The notes under the pieces: generated by a model
The model's database searches: none
What the model was told of the DNA's origin: nothing
Seen by the model: only the letters and a program-made list of their open reading frames with translations
Translations under genes and position numbers: made by a program
Shown: positions 17,883 to 25,965 of the stretch, one piece after another
Layout: the number at the start of each line of letters is the position of its first letter
Numbering within the stretch: the stretch's first letter is position 1
NCBI GenBank assembly: GCA_963700185.1
Contig: CAVOWP010000007.1
Coordinates: 1-64,000, forward strand
DNA length: 64,000 bases
Direction of reading: 5' to 3'
Source: AP-15 sp963700185
GTDB lineage: Bacteria > Pseudomonadota > Alphaproteobacteria > ATCC43930 > CGMCC-115725

Positions 17883-18747
17883 ATGAACCCTTTCGATCTA
17901 AGCGGCCCGTCGTTTCTAGTATTCTATATCTGCGTCGCACTGATCGTGATAATCGCATTGAAGCTCGTGATCGACGAAGCGGAAGGCGGAGCGCCGCGGG
18001 CCCTGCCATTGAGCGACCCATACCAGATCGCCTGGTTGCGCGGCGGGACGCCGGAGGCTGCGCGCATTGCCGTACTGTCGCTGATCGATCGCGGCCTCCT
18101 CGCAGTAAGCGGCGACAACCTCGTCAATCTGGGCGCCACGCCATCCGTTGTTCGGGAACCGATCGAACGGGCCATTCTGGCGCGCTGCGCTCAATCCGGT
18201 ACACCGGCGATCGCCGTTCTCAACGATCCTGCAGTCGAACGCGCCTGCGCATCCTATCGGACGCGATTGGAGCGCATGCAACTCATGCCCGATGCGGCAA
18301 TGCGAGCACAGCGGTACCGCTGGCTCGCCATCGCTGCGGCGCTCCTGCTCGGCATCGCTCTCGGCAAGATCGTCATCGCCTTCGGCCGTGGCCGGTACAA
18401 TGTGGAGTTTCTTATCATCCTTACGGCAATTGCGTTGGGGGTGGTGTGGTTTCTCGTCCGTCGCCGTCGCACTCGCCTCGGCAACAGGATGCTGAAAGAT
18501 CTGCAGCGGCTCTTCAGGGCGCTCCGCCAGCGGGCCGCAACCATCCGCCCGGGGGCAATGACCAGCGATGCCATGCTATTGGCGGCAGTGTTCGGCATAT
18601 CCGCACTGCCGGCCACCGGTTTCGCCGACTTCCTCGCGTGTCTACAAGAAAGCGGCCAGCTCGGGCGGCGGCTGCGGATCATCGTGCGGATCGGGTTGCG
18701 GGGGTGGAGGTGGAGGCGGCTGTGGCGGGTGCGGCGGCGGCAGTTGA
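17883..18747 (+). pseudogene. TIGR04222-type membrane protein with Cys/Gly-rich tail, one frameshift
   Basis: One N-terminal TM helix (LVFYICVALIVIIALKLVI), then the signature DPYQIAWLRGGTPEAARIAV and SLIDRGLL, a soluble middle, and two TM helices near 155-200. I recognise this as the TIGR04222 domain. Around 18635 the frame must shift: the frame ending at TGA 18745-18747 then reads YKKAASSGGGCGSSCGSGC followed by a Gly-rich run with two more Cys, exactly the low-complexity tail expected of this family. Without the shift the protein runs on as an Arg-rich extension to 18827. The DUF692 gene overlaps the tail. Confidence 0.7.
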
Positions 18748-19589
18748 GTGCCGCGACCGGTTCGGGCTCGGCTGGCGCCCCGCGCTCGCCGCCGGGATCC
18801 TCGCGCATCTCGACCGGATCGATCTGATCGAGGTCATCGCTGAGGATTATTTCGACGCGACGCGCCGCGATTTGCGGGCATTGCAGACATTGGCGGCCCA
18901 GGTGAGCATTGTGTTGCACGGCGTGTCGCTCGGCCTCGCCTCGACAGTGCGCGTCGAACCAAGGCGCCTCGATCGCATGGCGCGGCTGATCGAAGCGACC
19001 GGCGCCGAGAGGTGGTCAGAGCACTTGGCCTTTGTTCGCGGCGGCGGTATCGAAATCGGCCATCTCGCGGCGCCGCCGCGCAATGAAGCCTCGATCGAGG
19101 GCGCCTGCCGAAACCTCGAACGCGCGGCGCAAATCATCGGCCGTGCGCCGCTGATCGAAAATATTGCCACTCTGGTCGAACCACCGGCGAGCCGACTGGA
19201 CGAGGCGGAGTGGATCGAGCGGATCGTCTGCGGGTGCCGGCGTCGGGCTATTGCTCGATCTTCATAATCTTTATGCCAACGCGATCAATTTCGGCGACGA
19301 TCCGCATTCGCTGCTTTGCCGATTGCCCCTCGAGCGGGTCGACGCCGTGCATCTGAGTGGCGGGCGATGGATCGACGGGCCAAACGGGGCTCGTCGTCTG
19401 CTCGACGACCATCTGCACGACATACCTGCGGAGGTGTTCGCGCTCCTGTCCGAACTCGGCCGCCTCGCCCCGCAGCCGCTGACGATCATCATCGAGCGCG
19501 ACGGGCGGTTTCCGCCAATTGCTCATCTTCTCGAGCAGCTCGACATCGCCAGGGCGGCGTTGGCTGCCGGTCGGGAAGCTGCCGCATGA
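18722..19589 (+). pseudogene. DUF692 / MNIO-family iron enzyme, one frameshift
   Basis: MNIO (DUF692) enzymes are multinuclear iron oxygenases that modify Cys or other residues in peptides (MbnB, TglH, ChrH). Visible landmarks are GLGWRPALAAGIL, IDLIEVIAEDYFD, VLHGVSLGLAS, LIENIATL, then after a frame change near 19230 GVGLLLDLHNLYANAINFGD, AVHLSGG, DDHLHDIP and IIERDG. These carry the Glu/His/Asp/Asn positions expected for metal binding. The likely start is GTG 18722 within the upstream gene's tail. Both halves are well conserved, so the single indel is recent or a sequencing error. Confidence 0.75.
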
Positions 19590-19832
19590 GCTCGCCGGCA
19601 TTGGAGGGGTTCCTCGCCCGGCTGTACACCGACGAGTCCACTCTCGCCGAATTCCTGCGAAGGCCTGCCGAAATTGCGCGGGCGGCGGGCCTCAGTGATG
19701 CGGAGGTGCTGGCGCTCGATGACGCCGATCATGTCGGGCTCGTCATGGCAACGAGGAGCTTCCGTGCCAAACGGCAGCGGCGAAGCAAACCACCGCGGGT
19801 TGTTTTGGCTGTTTTTCGGGCAGCAGCGATAA
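19586..19832 (+). pseudogene. small partner protein of the DUF692 gene, probable frameshift
   Basis: ATG 19586 overlaps the DUF692 stop (ATGA). It reads SPALEGFLARLYTDESTLAE, FLRRPAEIARAAGLSDAEVL and RSFRAKRQRR, a compact helical protein of about 70-80 residues. The frame stays open into the convergent gene, which is implausible; a shift near 19790 leads to NHRGLFWLFFGQQR and TAA at 19830-19832, ten bases before the convergent gene's stop. In size and position it could be a leader-binding or carrier partner of the MNIO enzyme, but I recognise no named family. Confidence 0.5.
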
Positions 19833-19841
19833 TCGGCGGCG

Positions 19842-20492
19842 TCAGGCCTCCGCCCGCACCGGGTCGACAATACTGGCGGCGATATCGAAAATCGGCAGAA
19901 ACATTTCGGGCTCCTGCGCGCCGGAGATCGCGTAGCCGCGCTCGAGGACAAAGTACGGCACGGCATGAATGCCGAGCCGGCGCGCACGCTGCTCCTCGGC
20001 GCGGACCTCGGCGGTGCCTGCACCGCCGCTCAAGTATTCGCAAGTCTCCGCCCGGCCGAGGCCGGCCCGAACGGCGAGCTCGCCCAAGGTTTCGGTAAGC
20101 CCGATGTCCAGGCCCTCGACAAAATGGCCCTGGAACAGGGCCTCGACGATGGGCTCGGCGCAGCCTTTGTCACCGGCGAGGCGGATCAGCCGATGGGCGC
20201 GCAGCGTGTTTGGTGTGCGCTGGATTCGCTCGAACGCGAATTCGATGCCCTCGGCGCGCCCCGCGGCAGTGATCGTCGCATAGAGCCGCTCGGCCTTAGC
20301 GGCGCTGCCGAATTTGGCGGACAGATAGATCTCGCGGGGGATCCCGTCCATCGGCAGATCGGGATTGAGTTCAAAGGCCCGCCACGACACCGTCGCGCTG
20401 ATATCCGGGCGGAGAGCCAGCGCGCGCTCGAGCCGACGCTTGCCGACAAAGCACCAGGGACAAATCACATCGGCCAGAATGTCGATGTGCAT
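19842..20492 (-). CDS. DsbA-family oxidoreductase (FrnE-like)
   Basis: 216 residues with the thioredoxin-fold redox motif CPWC at residues 11-14 (DVICPWCFVGKRRLE), the FrnE/2-hydroxychromene-2-carboxylate isomerase-like helical insert, and the cis-Pro region VRAEEQRARRLGIHAVPYFV. There is no signal peptide, so it acts in the cytoplasm. FrnE-like proteins are disulfide oxidoreductases linked to oxidative stress or polyketide pathways; the substrate is unknown. It is divergent from the acyl-CoA synthetase gene at 20547. Confidence 0.88.
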   Translation of the reverse strand: MHIDILADVICPWCFVGKRRLERALALRPDISATVSWRAFELNPDLPMDGIPREIYLSAKFGSAAKAERLYATITAAGRAEGIEFAFERIQRTPNTLRAHRLIRLAGDKGCAEPIVEALFQGHFVEGLDIGLTETLGELAVRAGLGRAETCEYLSGGAGTAEVRAEEQRARRLGIHAVPYFVLERGYAISGAQEPEMFLPIFDIAASIVDPVRAEA

Positions 20493-20546
20493 GGTCTCCT
20501 CCCGCCGCTTGACCTTGGCGTCACCTCACATGAGGATGCCGGGATA

Positions 20547-22226
20547 ATGCCGGCACCGGAAGCAGAGATTACCGTGTCATCGGTGGAGTCGCCGGGCGGC
20601 CGCAGCATCTATGATGCGCCGCACCTCGCGCGGAACGCGGCGAACTTCGCCGCACTGAGCCCTGTCGGATTTCTGTCGCGCGCCGCCGCGATTTACCCCG
20701 ACAAGCTCGCGATCCTATACGGCGCTTCCCGCGTCACCTATGGCCGGTTCTATGAACGCTGCCGCCAGTTCGCGGATGCGTTGCGTCGGCGGGGAATACA
20801 GCGCGGCGATACCGTTGCAGTCCTGACGCCGAACGGACCGGCATTGCTCGAAGCGCATTACGGCGTGCCGATGGCCGGTGCAGTCCTCAACGCGCTAAAT
20901 TACCGGCTCGACGCGCGGTCGATCGCCTTCATCCTGGCGCATGGGCAAGCAAAGCTGCTGATCGCCGACCGCGAATTCTCGCCGATCGTGAAGGAGGCGC
21001 TGGCCACGCTGCCGGAACCGATCCCCCTAGTGGAAATCGATGACGAGGTCGGCGGCGCCTCGCTCGGCGGCACGGAATACGAAGCCTTCCTTGGCGAGGG
21101 CGATCCCGTGGAAAACTGGTCCGGGCCGCAAGACGAATGGGATCCGATCGCGCTCAACTACACTTCCGGGACGACCGGCGATCCGAAGGGCGTCGTCACC
21201 CACCATCGCGGCGCTTTTCTGAATGCGATCGGCAATGCGATCACCTTCGGGCTCGACCGCGGCTCGGTCTACCTGTGGACCTTGCCGATGTTTCACTGCA
21301 ACGGTTGGACCTATACCTGGGCAGTGACGGCAATGGCCGGGACCCATGTATGCTTGCGCCGGGTCGATCCCGCGGCGATTTTCACGGCGATCGCCGAGCA
21401 CCGGGTTACGCACCTCTGCGGCGCCCCGATCGTCCTCAACATGCTTATTCACGCGCCGGATACCGCAAAGCGGCGCTTCGATCACGTCGTCGAGGTTGCG
21501 ACCGGCGGTGCCGCTCCACCCTCCGCGGTGATCGAGGCAATGGAGCGGATGGGGTTTCGGGTCACTCACCTCTATGGCTTAACCGAAAGTTATGGCCCCG
21601 CGACAGTCTGCGCCTGGCAGGAGGAATGGGCCGGCCTGCCGATGTCGGAGCGCGCGGCGCGCATGGCCCGGCAGGGCGTCACTTACCTGACCCATGAGCG
21701 CCAGCGCGTCGTCGATCCGCAAACGATGGCCGATGTTCCGGCCGACGGCAGCACGGTGGGCGAACTGGTCTTGCGCAGCAACACGATCATGAAAGGCTAT
21801 CTGAAAAACCCGGCGGCGACCGAAGCAGCCTTCGCGCACGGCTGGTTTCACACCGGCGACCTCGCAGTCCGTCATCCGGACGGATATGTCGAAATCAAGG
21901 ACCGCTCCAAGGACATCATCATTTCGGGCGGCGAGAATATCTCCTCGCTCGAGGTCGAGGAATCCCTCTATCGCCACCCGGAAATCATGGAGGCGGCGGT
22001 CGTCGCCCGAACCGACCCGGTCTGGGGCGAGAGCCCCTGCGCCTTTGTCACACTCAAGCCCAATGCCGGCCCGGTGTCGACCGAGGACATAATTGCGTGG
22101 TGCCGCGCCAACCTGGCGCATTACAAAGTGCCGCGGACGATCGTTTTCGGACCGTTACCCAAGACCTCGACTGGCAAGATCCAGAAATATGAGCTGCGCG
22201 AGCGTGCCAAGGAGATCGCCTCGTGA
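20547..22226 (+). CDS. acyl-CoA synthetase (AMP-forming, DmdB-like)
   Basis: The frame is open far upstream, across the antisense FrnE-like gene, so I place the start at ATG 20547 (559 residues). It contains NYTSGTTGDPKGVVTHHRGA, MFHCNGWTYTWAVTAMAGTH, GLTESYGPATVC, HTGDLAVRHPDGYVEIKDRS and the C-terminal TSTGKIQK. The HCNGW pattern is typical of the branch that includes methylmercaptopropionate-CoA ligases and medium-chain ligases. The next gene overlaps by four bases (GTGA), then a phosphotransferase and DUF6285 follow: an acyl-CoA degradation operon. Confidence 0.87.
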   Translation: MPAPEAEITVSSVESPGGRSIYDAPHLARNAANFAALSPVGFLSRAAAIYPDKLAILYGASRVTYGRFYERCRQFADALRRRGIQRGDTVAVLTPNGPALLEAHYGVPMAGAVLNALNYRLDARSIAFILAHGQAKLLIADREFSPIVKEALATLPEPIPLVEIDDEVGGASLGGTEYEAFLGEGDPVENWSGPQDEWDPIALNYTSGTTGDPKGVVTHHRGAFLNAIGNAITFGLDRGSVYLWTLPMFHCNGWTYTWAVTAMAGTHVCLRRVDPAAIFTAIAEHRVTHLCGAPIVLNMLIHAPDTAKRRFDHVVEVATGGAAPPSAVIEAMERMGFRVTHLYGLTESYGPATVCAWQEEWAGLPMSERAARMARQGVTYLTHERQRVVDPQTMADVPADGSTVGELVLRSNTIMKGYLKNPAATEAAFAHGWFHTGDLAVRHPDGYVEIKDRSKDIIISGGENISSLEVEESLYRHPEIMEAAVVARTDPVWGESPCAFVTLKPNAGPVSTEDIIAWCRANLAHYKVPRTIVFGPLPKTSTGKIQKYELRERAKEIAS

Positions 22227-22996
22227 CCGCGCTCCCGAGCTTCGATCTTGCCGGCCAAGTGGCGCTCGTGACTGGCGCGTCGAGCGGCATCGGCCGTCAC
22301 TTCGCCGCGCTTCTCGCCGCCGCGGGAGCGAAAGTGGCGCTGGCCGCGCGGCGGGCCGACCGGCTGGCCGAGCTGGCGGGCGAGATTGAGGCGGCGGGCG
22401 GCACGAGCCTGCCGATTCCCTGTGACGTCACCCGCTCGGACGATGTCGCGGCCGCCGTCGCGACCGCCGAAAGCGAACTCGGGTCGCTAACCCTCCTCGT
22501 CAACAATGCCGGCGTTGTCGTCTCGAAGCCGCTGTTCGAGCACACCGAGGCCGACTGGGACCACGTGGTCGACACGAACCTCAAGGGTGCTTGGCTGATG
22601 GCGCGCGAATTCGCGCAACACTTGATTGGGCTGAAGCGGCCGGGCCGCATCATAAACATCTCGTCGGTGCTCGGGTTCCGCACGATCGGCCGGGTGCCCG
22701 CCTATTGCGCCGCCAAGGCCGGGCTGACCCATCTTACCCATGTGCTGGCGATGGAATTGGCGCGGTACGGTATTCTCGTCAACGCGCTGGCGCCGGGCTA
22801 TGTCGAGACCGATTTCAACCGTGCCTTCTTCCAGACCGAACCCGGCAAGGCGCTGATCGCACGCATTCCGCTGAAGCGCCTCGGGCAGACCGAGGATCTC
22901 GACGGTGCGCTGCTGTTCCTTGCCTCGCCAGCGAGCGGTTATGTAACCGGGACGGTTATCTCGGTTGATGGTGGACACGGCGTCGCGGCAATCTGA
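22223..22996 (+). CDS. SDR family oxidoreductase (3-oxoacyl-reductase-like)
   Basis: 257 residues, intact. Cofactor motif TGASSGIG, NNAG, active-site Ser in ISSVLGF and YCAAK (YxxxK), and the C-terminal SGYVTGTVISVDGGHG. Start GTG 22223 overlaps the synthetase stop (GTGA). It likely oxidises or reduces a beta-hydroxy/keto acyl-CoA intermediate with NAD(P)(H). ALAPGYVETDFNRAFF is family typical. Confidence 0.9.
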   Translation: MTALPSFDLAGQVALVTGASSGIGRHFAALLAAAGAKVALAARRADRLAELAGEIEAAGGTSLPIPCDVTRSDDVAAAVATAESELGSLTLLVNNAGVVVSKPLFEHTEADWDHVVDTNLKGAWLMAREFAQHLIGLKRPGRIINISSVLGFRTIGRVPAYCAAKAGLTHLTHVLAMELARYGILVNALAPGYVETDFNRAFFQTEPGKALIARIPLKRLGQTEDLDGALLFLASPASGYVTGTVISVDGGHGVAAI

Positions 22997-24029
22997 ACCG
23001 CAGGTGGAGCGCCGCGCGGGCCTGGCGCGGTATCTCGTTGCCGCCAGCCGCGCGCTCGCCGTTGAGATTACCGGGCTCGCGCCGCTGCGAGGCGGCGCCA
23101 TTCAGGAAAACTGGGCGTTCGATGCGCATTTCACCGGTGGCGTGCTCGCCGGCGACCAGAGGCTCGTCTTGCGCACCGCCGCCCCGACGGGAGTGCCCGC
23201 GAGCCTCGACCGATTGCAGGAATTCGCAGTGCTGAAGGCCGTCTTCGGGGCCGGGGTGACGGTCCCCGAGCCACTGTTCGCGAGCGATGATCCGGCGATA
23301 TTCGGCAAGCCCTTCTTCATCATGCGGCGCGTCGAGGGGACCGCCGCCGCTCACCGGATCACCCGGGATGCTGCTCTCGATCCGGGGCTCCCGGCGATTG
23401 CCGAGCGGCTCGGCCGCGAACTCGCCCGGATCCATTCGATCCGGCCGCCGCGCGCCGATCTGTCATTTCTCGCTCCCTATGGGGAGGTTGGACCGGCGCA
23501 CCAGATCCGCGCATTTCGCGCCTATCTCGATAATCATGCGGCGCCGCGCCCAGTGCTCGAATGGGGGATCCGCTGGCTCGAAACCCATATTCCGCCGCCG
23601 ACGGACCCAGTCCTGTGCCATCACGATTTTCGCACCGGCAACTATATGCTCAGCGGCACAGAGTTGACGGGAATCCTCGATTGGGAATTTTCCGGCTGGG
23701 GCGATCCGCATGAGGACATCGGCTGGTTTTGCTCGAAGGGTTGGCGCTTTGCGCGGCTCGACCGCGAGGCCGGCGGCATCGCCGACCGCACCCCTTACTA
23801 TCGGGGGTACGAAAGCGAGTCGGACCGGCCGATAGACGCGCCGAGGGTCTTTTTTTGGGAGGTGCTGGCGAGTGTGCGCTGGGCGATTATCGCGCTGCAG
23901 CAAAGCGACCGGTATTTGGTCGCGGGCGAGCGTAATCTCGACCTCGCGCTGACCGGTCGGCGTGCGACCGAGTGCGAATTGGAGATCCTGATGCTGCTAG
24001 ACCCGGATGGAGCGCCGAGGAGTGCGTGA
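22968..24029 (+). CDS. phosphotransferase family protein (APH / ACAD10-like kinase)
   Basis: 353 residues. Aminoglycoside-phosphotransferase-like kinase fold: RLVLRTAAP (ATP-binding Arg/Lys region), the HRD-like CHHDFRTGNYML (catalytic Asp and Asn) and the DFG-like ILDWEFSGWGDPHEDIGWFC. Relatives fused to acyl-CoA dehydrogenase (ACAD10/11) phosphorylate 4-hydroxy acids before degradation; that role fits this acyl-CoA operon, but is inferred. The start ATG lies inside the end of the SDR gene (29-base overlap), suggesting coupled translation. Confidence 0.88.
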   Translation: MVDTASRQSEPQVERRAGLARYLVAASRALAVEITGLAPLRGGAIQENWAFDAHFTGGVLAGDQRLVLRTAAPTGVPASLDRLQEFAVLKAVFGAGVTVPEPLFASDDPAIFGKPFFIMRRVEGTAAAHRITRDAALDPGLPAIAERLGRELARIHSIRPPRADLSFLAPYGEVGPAHQIRAFRAYLDNHAAPRPVLEWGIRWLETHIPPPTDPVLCHHDFRTGNYMLSGTELTGILDWEFSGWGDPHEDIGWFCSKGWRFARLDREAGGIADRTPYYRGYESESDRPIDAPRVFFWEVLASVRWAIIALQQSDRYLVAGERNLDLALTGRRATECELEILMLLDPDGAPRSA

Positions 24030-24399
24030 TCTGCCGACCGGACCGGAGTTGCTGGCCCTCGCTCGCGATGTGCTGCTGCGCGACCTGATGCCGCTGCTGC
24101 CCCAGGAGGCGCATCTCGAGGCTCGGCTCGTCGCCAATAGCATGGCAATCGCCGAGCGCGAGGCGGTGACCGGTGACGAGCCAGCGCAGGAGATCCTCCG
24201 CGAGCTAGAGAAGCTATACGGCGAAGCGGGCAGCGGGAATCTAGGGCTGCTGGCCCGCTTGGCCCGCGACTTGCGAGGCGGTGTACTCGAATTGTCCGAG
24301 CCGCGTGAGCACCACGCGCGCGAGATTTTGTGGCGCCTCACCATTGCCGAGCTCCACAGCGCCAATCCGAGGTTCTTAAACGCCAACGGCTTCAACTAG
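24007..24399 (+). CDS. DUF6285 domain-containing protein
   Basis: 130 residues, helical: LPTGPELLALARDVLLRDLM, PQEAHLEARLVANSMAIAER, then a Leu/Arg-rich helix and IAELHSANPRFL. Proteins of this pattern follow the phosphotransferase gene in many alphaproteobacterial and actinobacterial acyl-CoA clusters and are named DUF6285. The start overlaps the kinase gene by 23 bases. Molecular role unknown; perhaps a subunit of the kinase. Confidence 0.8.
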   Translation: MERRGVRDLPTGPELLALARDVLLRDLMPLLPQEAHLEARLVANSMAIAEREAVTGDEPAQEILRELEKLYGEAGSGNLGLLARLARDLRGGVLELSEPREHHAREILWRLTIAELHSANPRFLNANGFN

Positions 24400-24419
24400 C
24401 CGCGGTGGGAGATCAGACC

Positions 24420-25499
24420 GTGTCCCAGTCCCGTGTCCCGCAAGTCATCGACGCATTCGCCCGTGGGGAGATCGTCGTCGTTACCGACGATGATGACCGC
24501 GAGAACGAGGGTGACCTGATCCTTGCGGCGGTGCACGCGACGCCGGAGAAGATGGCGTTCATCGTCCGCAACACCAGCGGCATCGTCTGCGCGCCGTTGA
24601 CTGCAGAGACGGCGCAGCGCTTGCACCTTTCGCCGATGGTCGCGGATAACGATGCGATTCACGGCACCGCCTTCACCGTTTCGGTTGACTACCGCCACGG
24701 CACAACGACTGGGATCTCCGCCGACGACCGCACGGCGACGATCCGTAACCTCGCGAACAACAATGCCGGACGCTCGGATTTCGTCCGGCCAGGCCATATC
24801 TTCCCGTTGATCGCCAAGGATGGCGGGGTGCTGATGCGCTCTGGCCACACCGAAGCGGCGATCGACCTCTGTCGGCTTGCCGACATCGAGCCTGTGGCGG
24901 CGATCTGCGAGCTGGTCAATGACGACGGTACCGTAATGCGTGGTCCGCAAGTCAGGAATTTCGCCAAAAACCATGGTCTAAAGCGCATTTCGGTCGCCGA
25001 TCTGATTGCTTATCGCCAGGCGCGCGAGAAGCTCGTGACCCGCGTGGCCGAATTCACGGTGGCGAGCGAAATCGGCGATCTCGACGGCTACGCCTATGTG
25101 ACGCCGTTCGACAAGGTCCACCACTATGCATTCGTCTATGGCACGATCGGCGATGGCAGCAACATCCCGACCCGGCTGCACCGCGCCAATGTCCTGGAAG
25201 ATGTGTTCGGCGGCGCCAAGCCGATCCACGCCGCGCTCAGCCGGTTCAAAGCCGCCGGGCGGGGGGTCCTCGTCTACCTGCGCGACGGCACGTCGGGGGT
25301 GCCGGCCTCGCCGGTTTTGGAGGAGACCACCGGCTCCGAGCACGAGCGCAACGTACAGTGGCGGGAGGTCGGGCTCGGGGCGCAGATTCTGCGCGACCTG
25401 CGGATTTCATCGATACAGCTGCTGGCGACCCGCTCTCGCACCTATGTCGGGCTCGCCGGTTTCGGCATCGAGATCAGCGCGACCGAGCCGCTCGAGTAA
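24420..25499 (+). CDS. ribB: 3,4-dihydroxy-2-butanone 4-phosphate synthase with degenerate cyclohydrolase II domain
   Basis: Start GTG 24420 with GGGAG upstream, 359 residues. The N-terminal ~205 residues are DHBP synthase: VVVTDDDDRENEGDL holds the acidic metal site and MRSGHTEAAIDLCRLA the catalytic region. The C-terminal half keeps the GTP cyclohydrolase II fold (FVYGTIGDGSNIPTRLHRAN, GRGVLVYLRDG) but lacks the three Zn-binding cysteines of the active enzyme (canonical CLTGD..RCDC), reading VLEDVFGGAKPIHAALSRFK instead. It should make DHBP from ribulose 5-phosphate but not open GTP, like the RibBX-type proteins. Confidence 0.93.
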   Translation: MSQSRVPQVIDAFARGEIVVVTDDDDRENEGDLILAAVHATPEKMAFIVRNTSGIVCAPLTAETAQRLHLSPMVADNDAIHGTAFTVSVDYRHGTTTGISADDRTATIRNLANNNAGRSDFVRPGHIFPLIAKDGGVLMRSGHTEAAIDLCRLADIEPVAAICELVNDDGTVMRGPQVRNFAKNHGLKRISVADLIAYRQAREKLVTRVAEFTVASEIGDLDGYAYVTPFDKVHHYAFVYGTIGDGSNIPTRLHRANVLEDVFGGAKPIHAALSRFKAAGRGVLVYLRDGTSGVPASPVLEETTGSEHERNVQWREVGLGAQILRDLRISSIQLLATRSRTYVGLAGFGIEISATEPLE

Positions 25500-25525
25500 G
25501 GGACGGCGGCTTTGCCGGCGCCGCG

Positions 25526-25864
25526 TCACACGGCGTCGGGTCCCTGTTCGCCGGTTCGGATCCGGATGGCTTGTTCGACTTGCAACACAAAGATCTTGCC
25601 GTCGCCGATCTTGTCCGTGCGGGCGGCGTCCTGGATGGCGTGGACCGCTCGTTCGACAATCGCATCGTCGAGCACGACCTCGACTTTGAGCTTGGGCAGG
25701 AAGTCGATCACGTACTCCGCCCCGCGATAGACTTCGGTGTGGCCTTTTTGCCGCCCGAAGCCCTTGACCTCGCTGACCGTCATCCCAGTGATGCCGACCT
25801 CGTGCAGCGCGTTCTTCACCTCGTCGAGTTTGAACGGCTTGATGATCGCTTCGATCTTTTTCAT
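25526..25864 (-). CDS. glnK: nitrogen regulatory protein PII
   Basis: 112 residues, the exact PII length. N-terminus MKKIEAIIKPFKLDEVKNAL, T-loop with the uridylylation Tyr51 (GAEYVIDFLPK), B-loop TDKIGDGKIFVLQ and C-loop. PII proteins sense ATP/ADP and 2-oxoglutarate and gate AmtB. It lies downstream of amtB on the same strand, so GlnK is the natural name. The order amtB then glnK is opposite to the usual glnK-amtB. A hairpin sits between the two. Confidence 0.93.
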   Translation of the reverse strand: MKKIEAIIKPFKLDEVKNALHEVGITGMTVSEVKGFGRQKGHTEVYRGAEYVIDFLPKLKVEVVLDDAIVERAVHAIQDAARTDKIGDGKIFVLQVEQAIRIRTGEQGPDAV

Positions 25865-25925
25865 CGCGTCGCACCTCGCATTGAGCTCGGCGGAAATATC
25901 CGGGCTCGAACCATCGCCGTTGATC

Positions 25926-25952
25926 CTCCGAGGAGCTGAGCGCCCCTCGGAG
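25926..25952 (-). terminator. hairpin between amtB and glnK
   Basis: CTCCGAGG and CCTCGGAG form a perfect 8 bp GC-rich stem around an 11-base loop, 13 bases after the amtB stop. No T-run. It could attenuate read-through into glnK or protect the amtB mRNA end. Confidence 0.5.
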
Positions 25953-25965
25953 AAAGCCCAATCGA

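Noticed and set aside
19965..22226. A 753-codon open frame covering the acyl-CoA synthetase and 580 bases upstream.
   Set aside because: The upstream part is the antisense of the FrnE-like gene; the synthetase family start fits ATG 20547.
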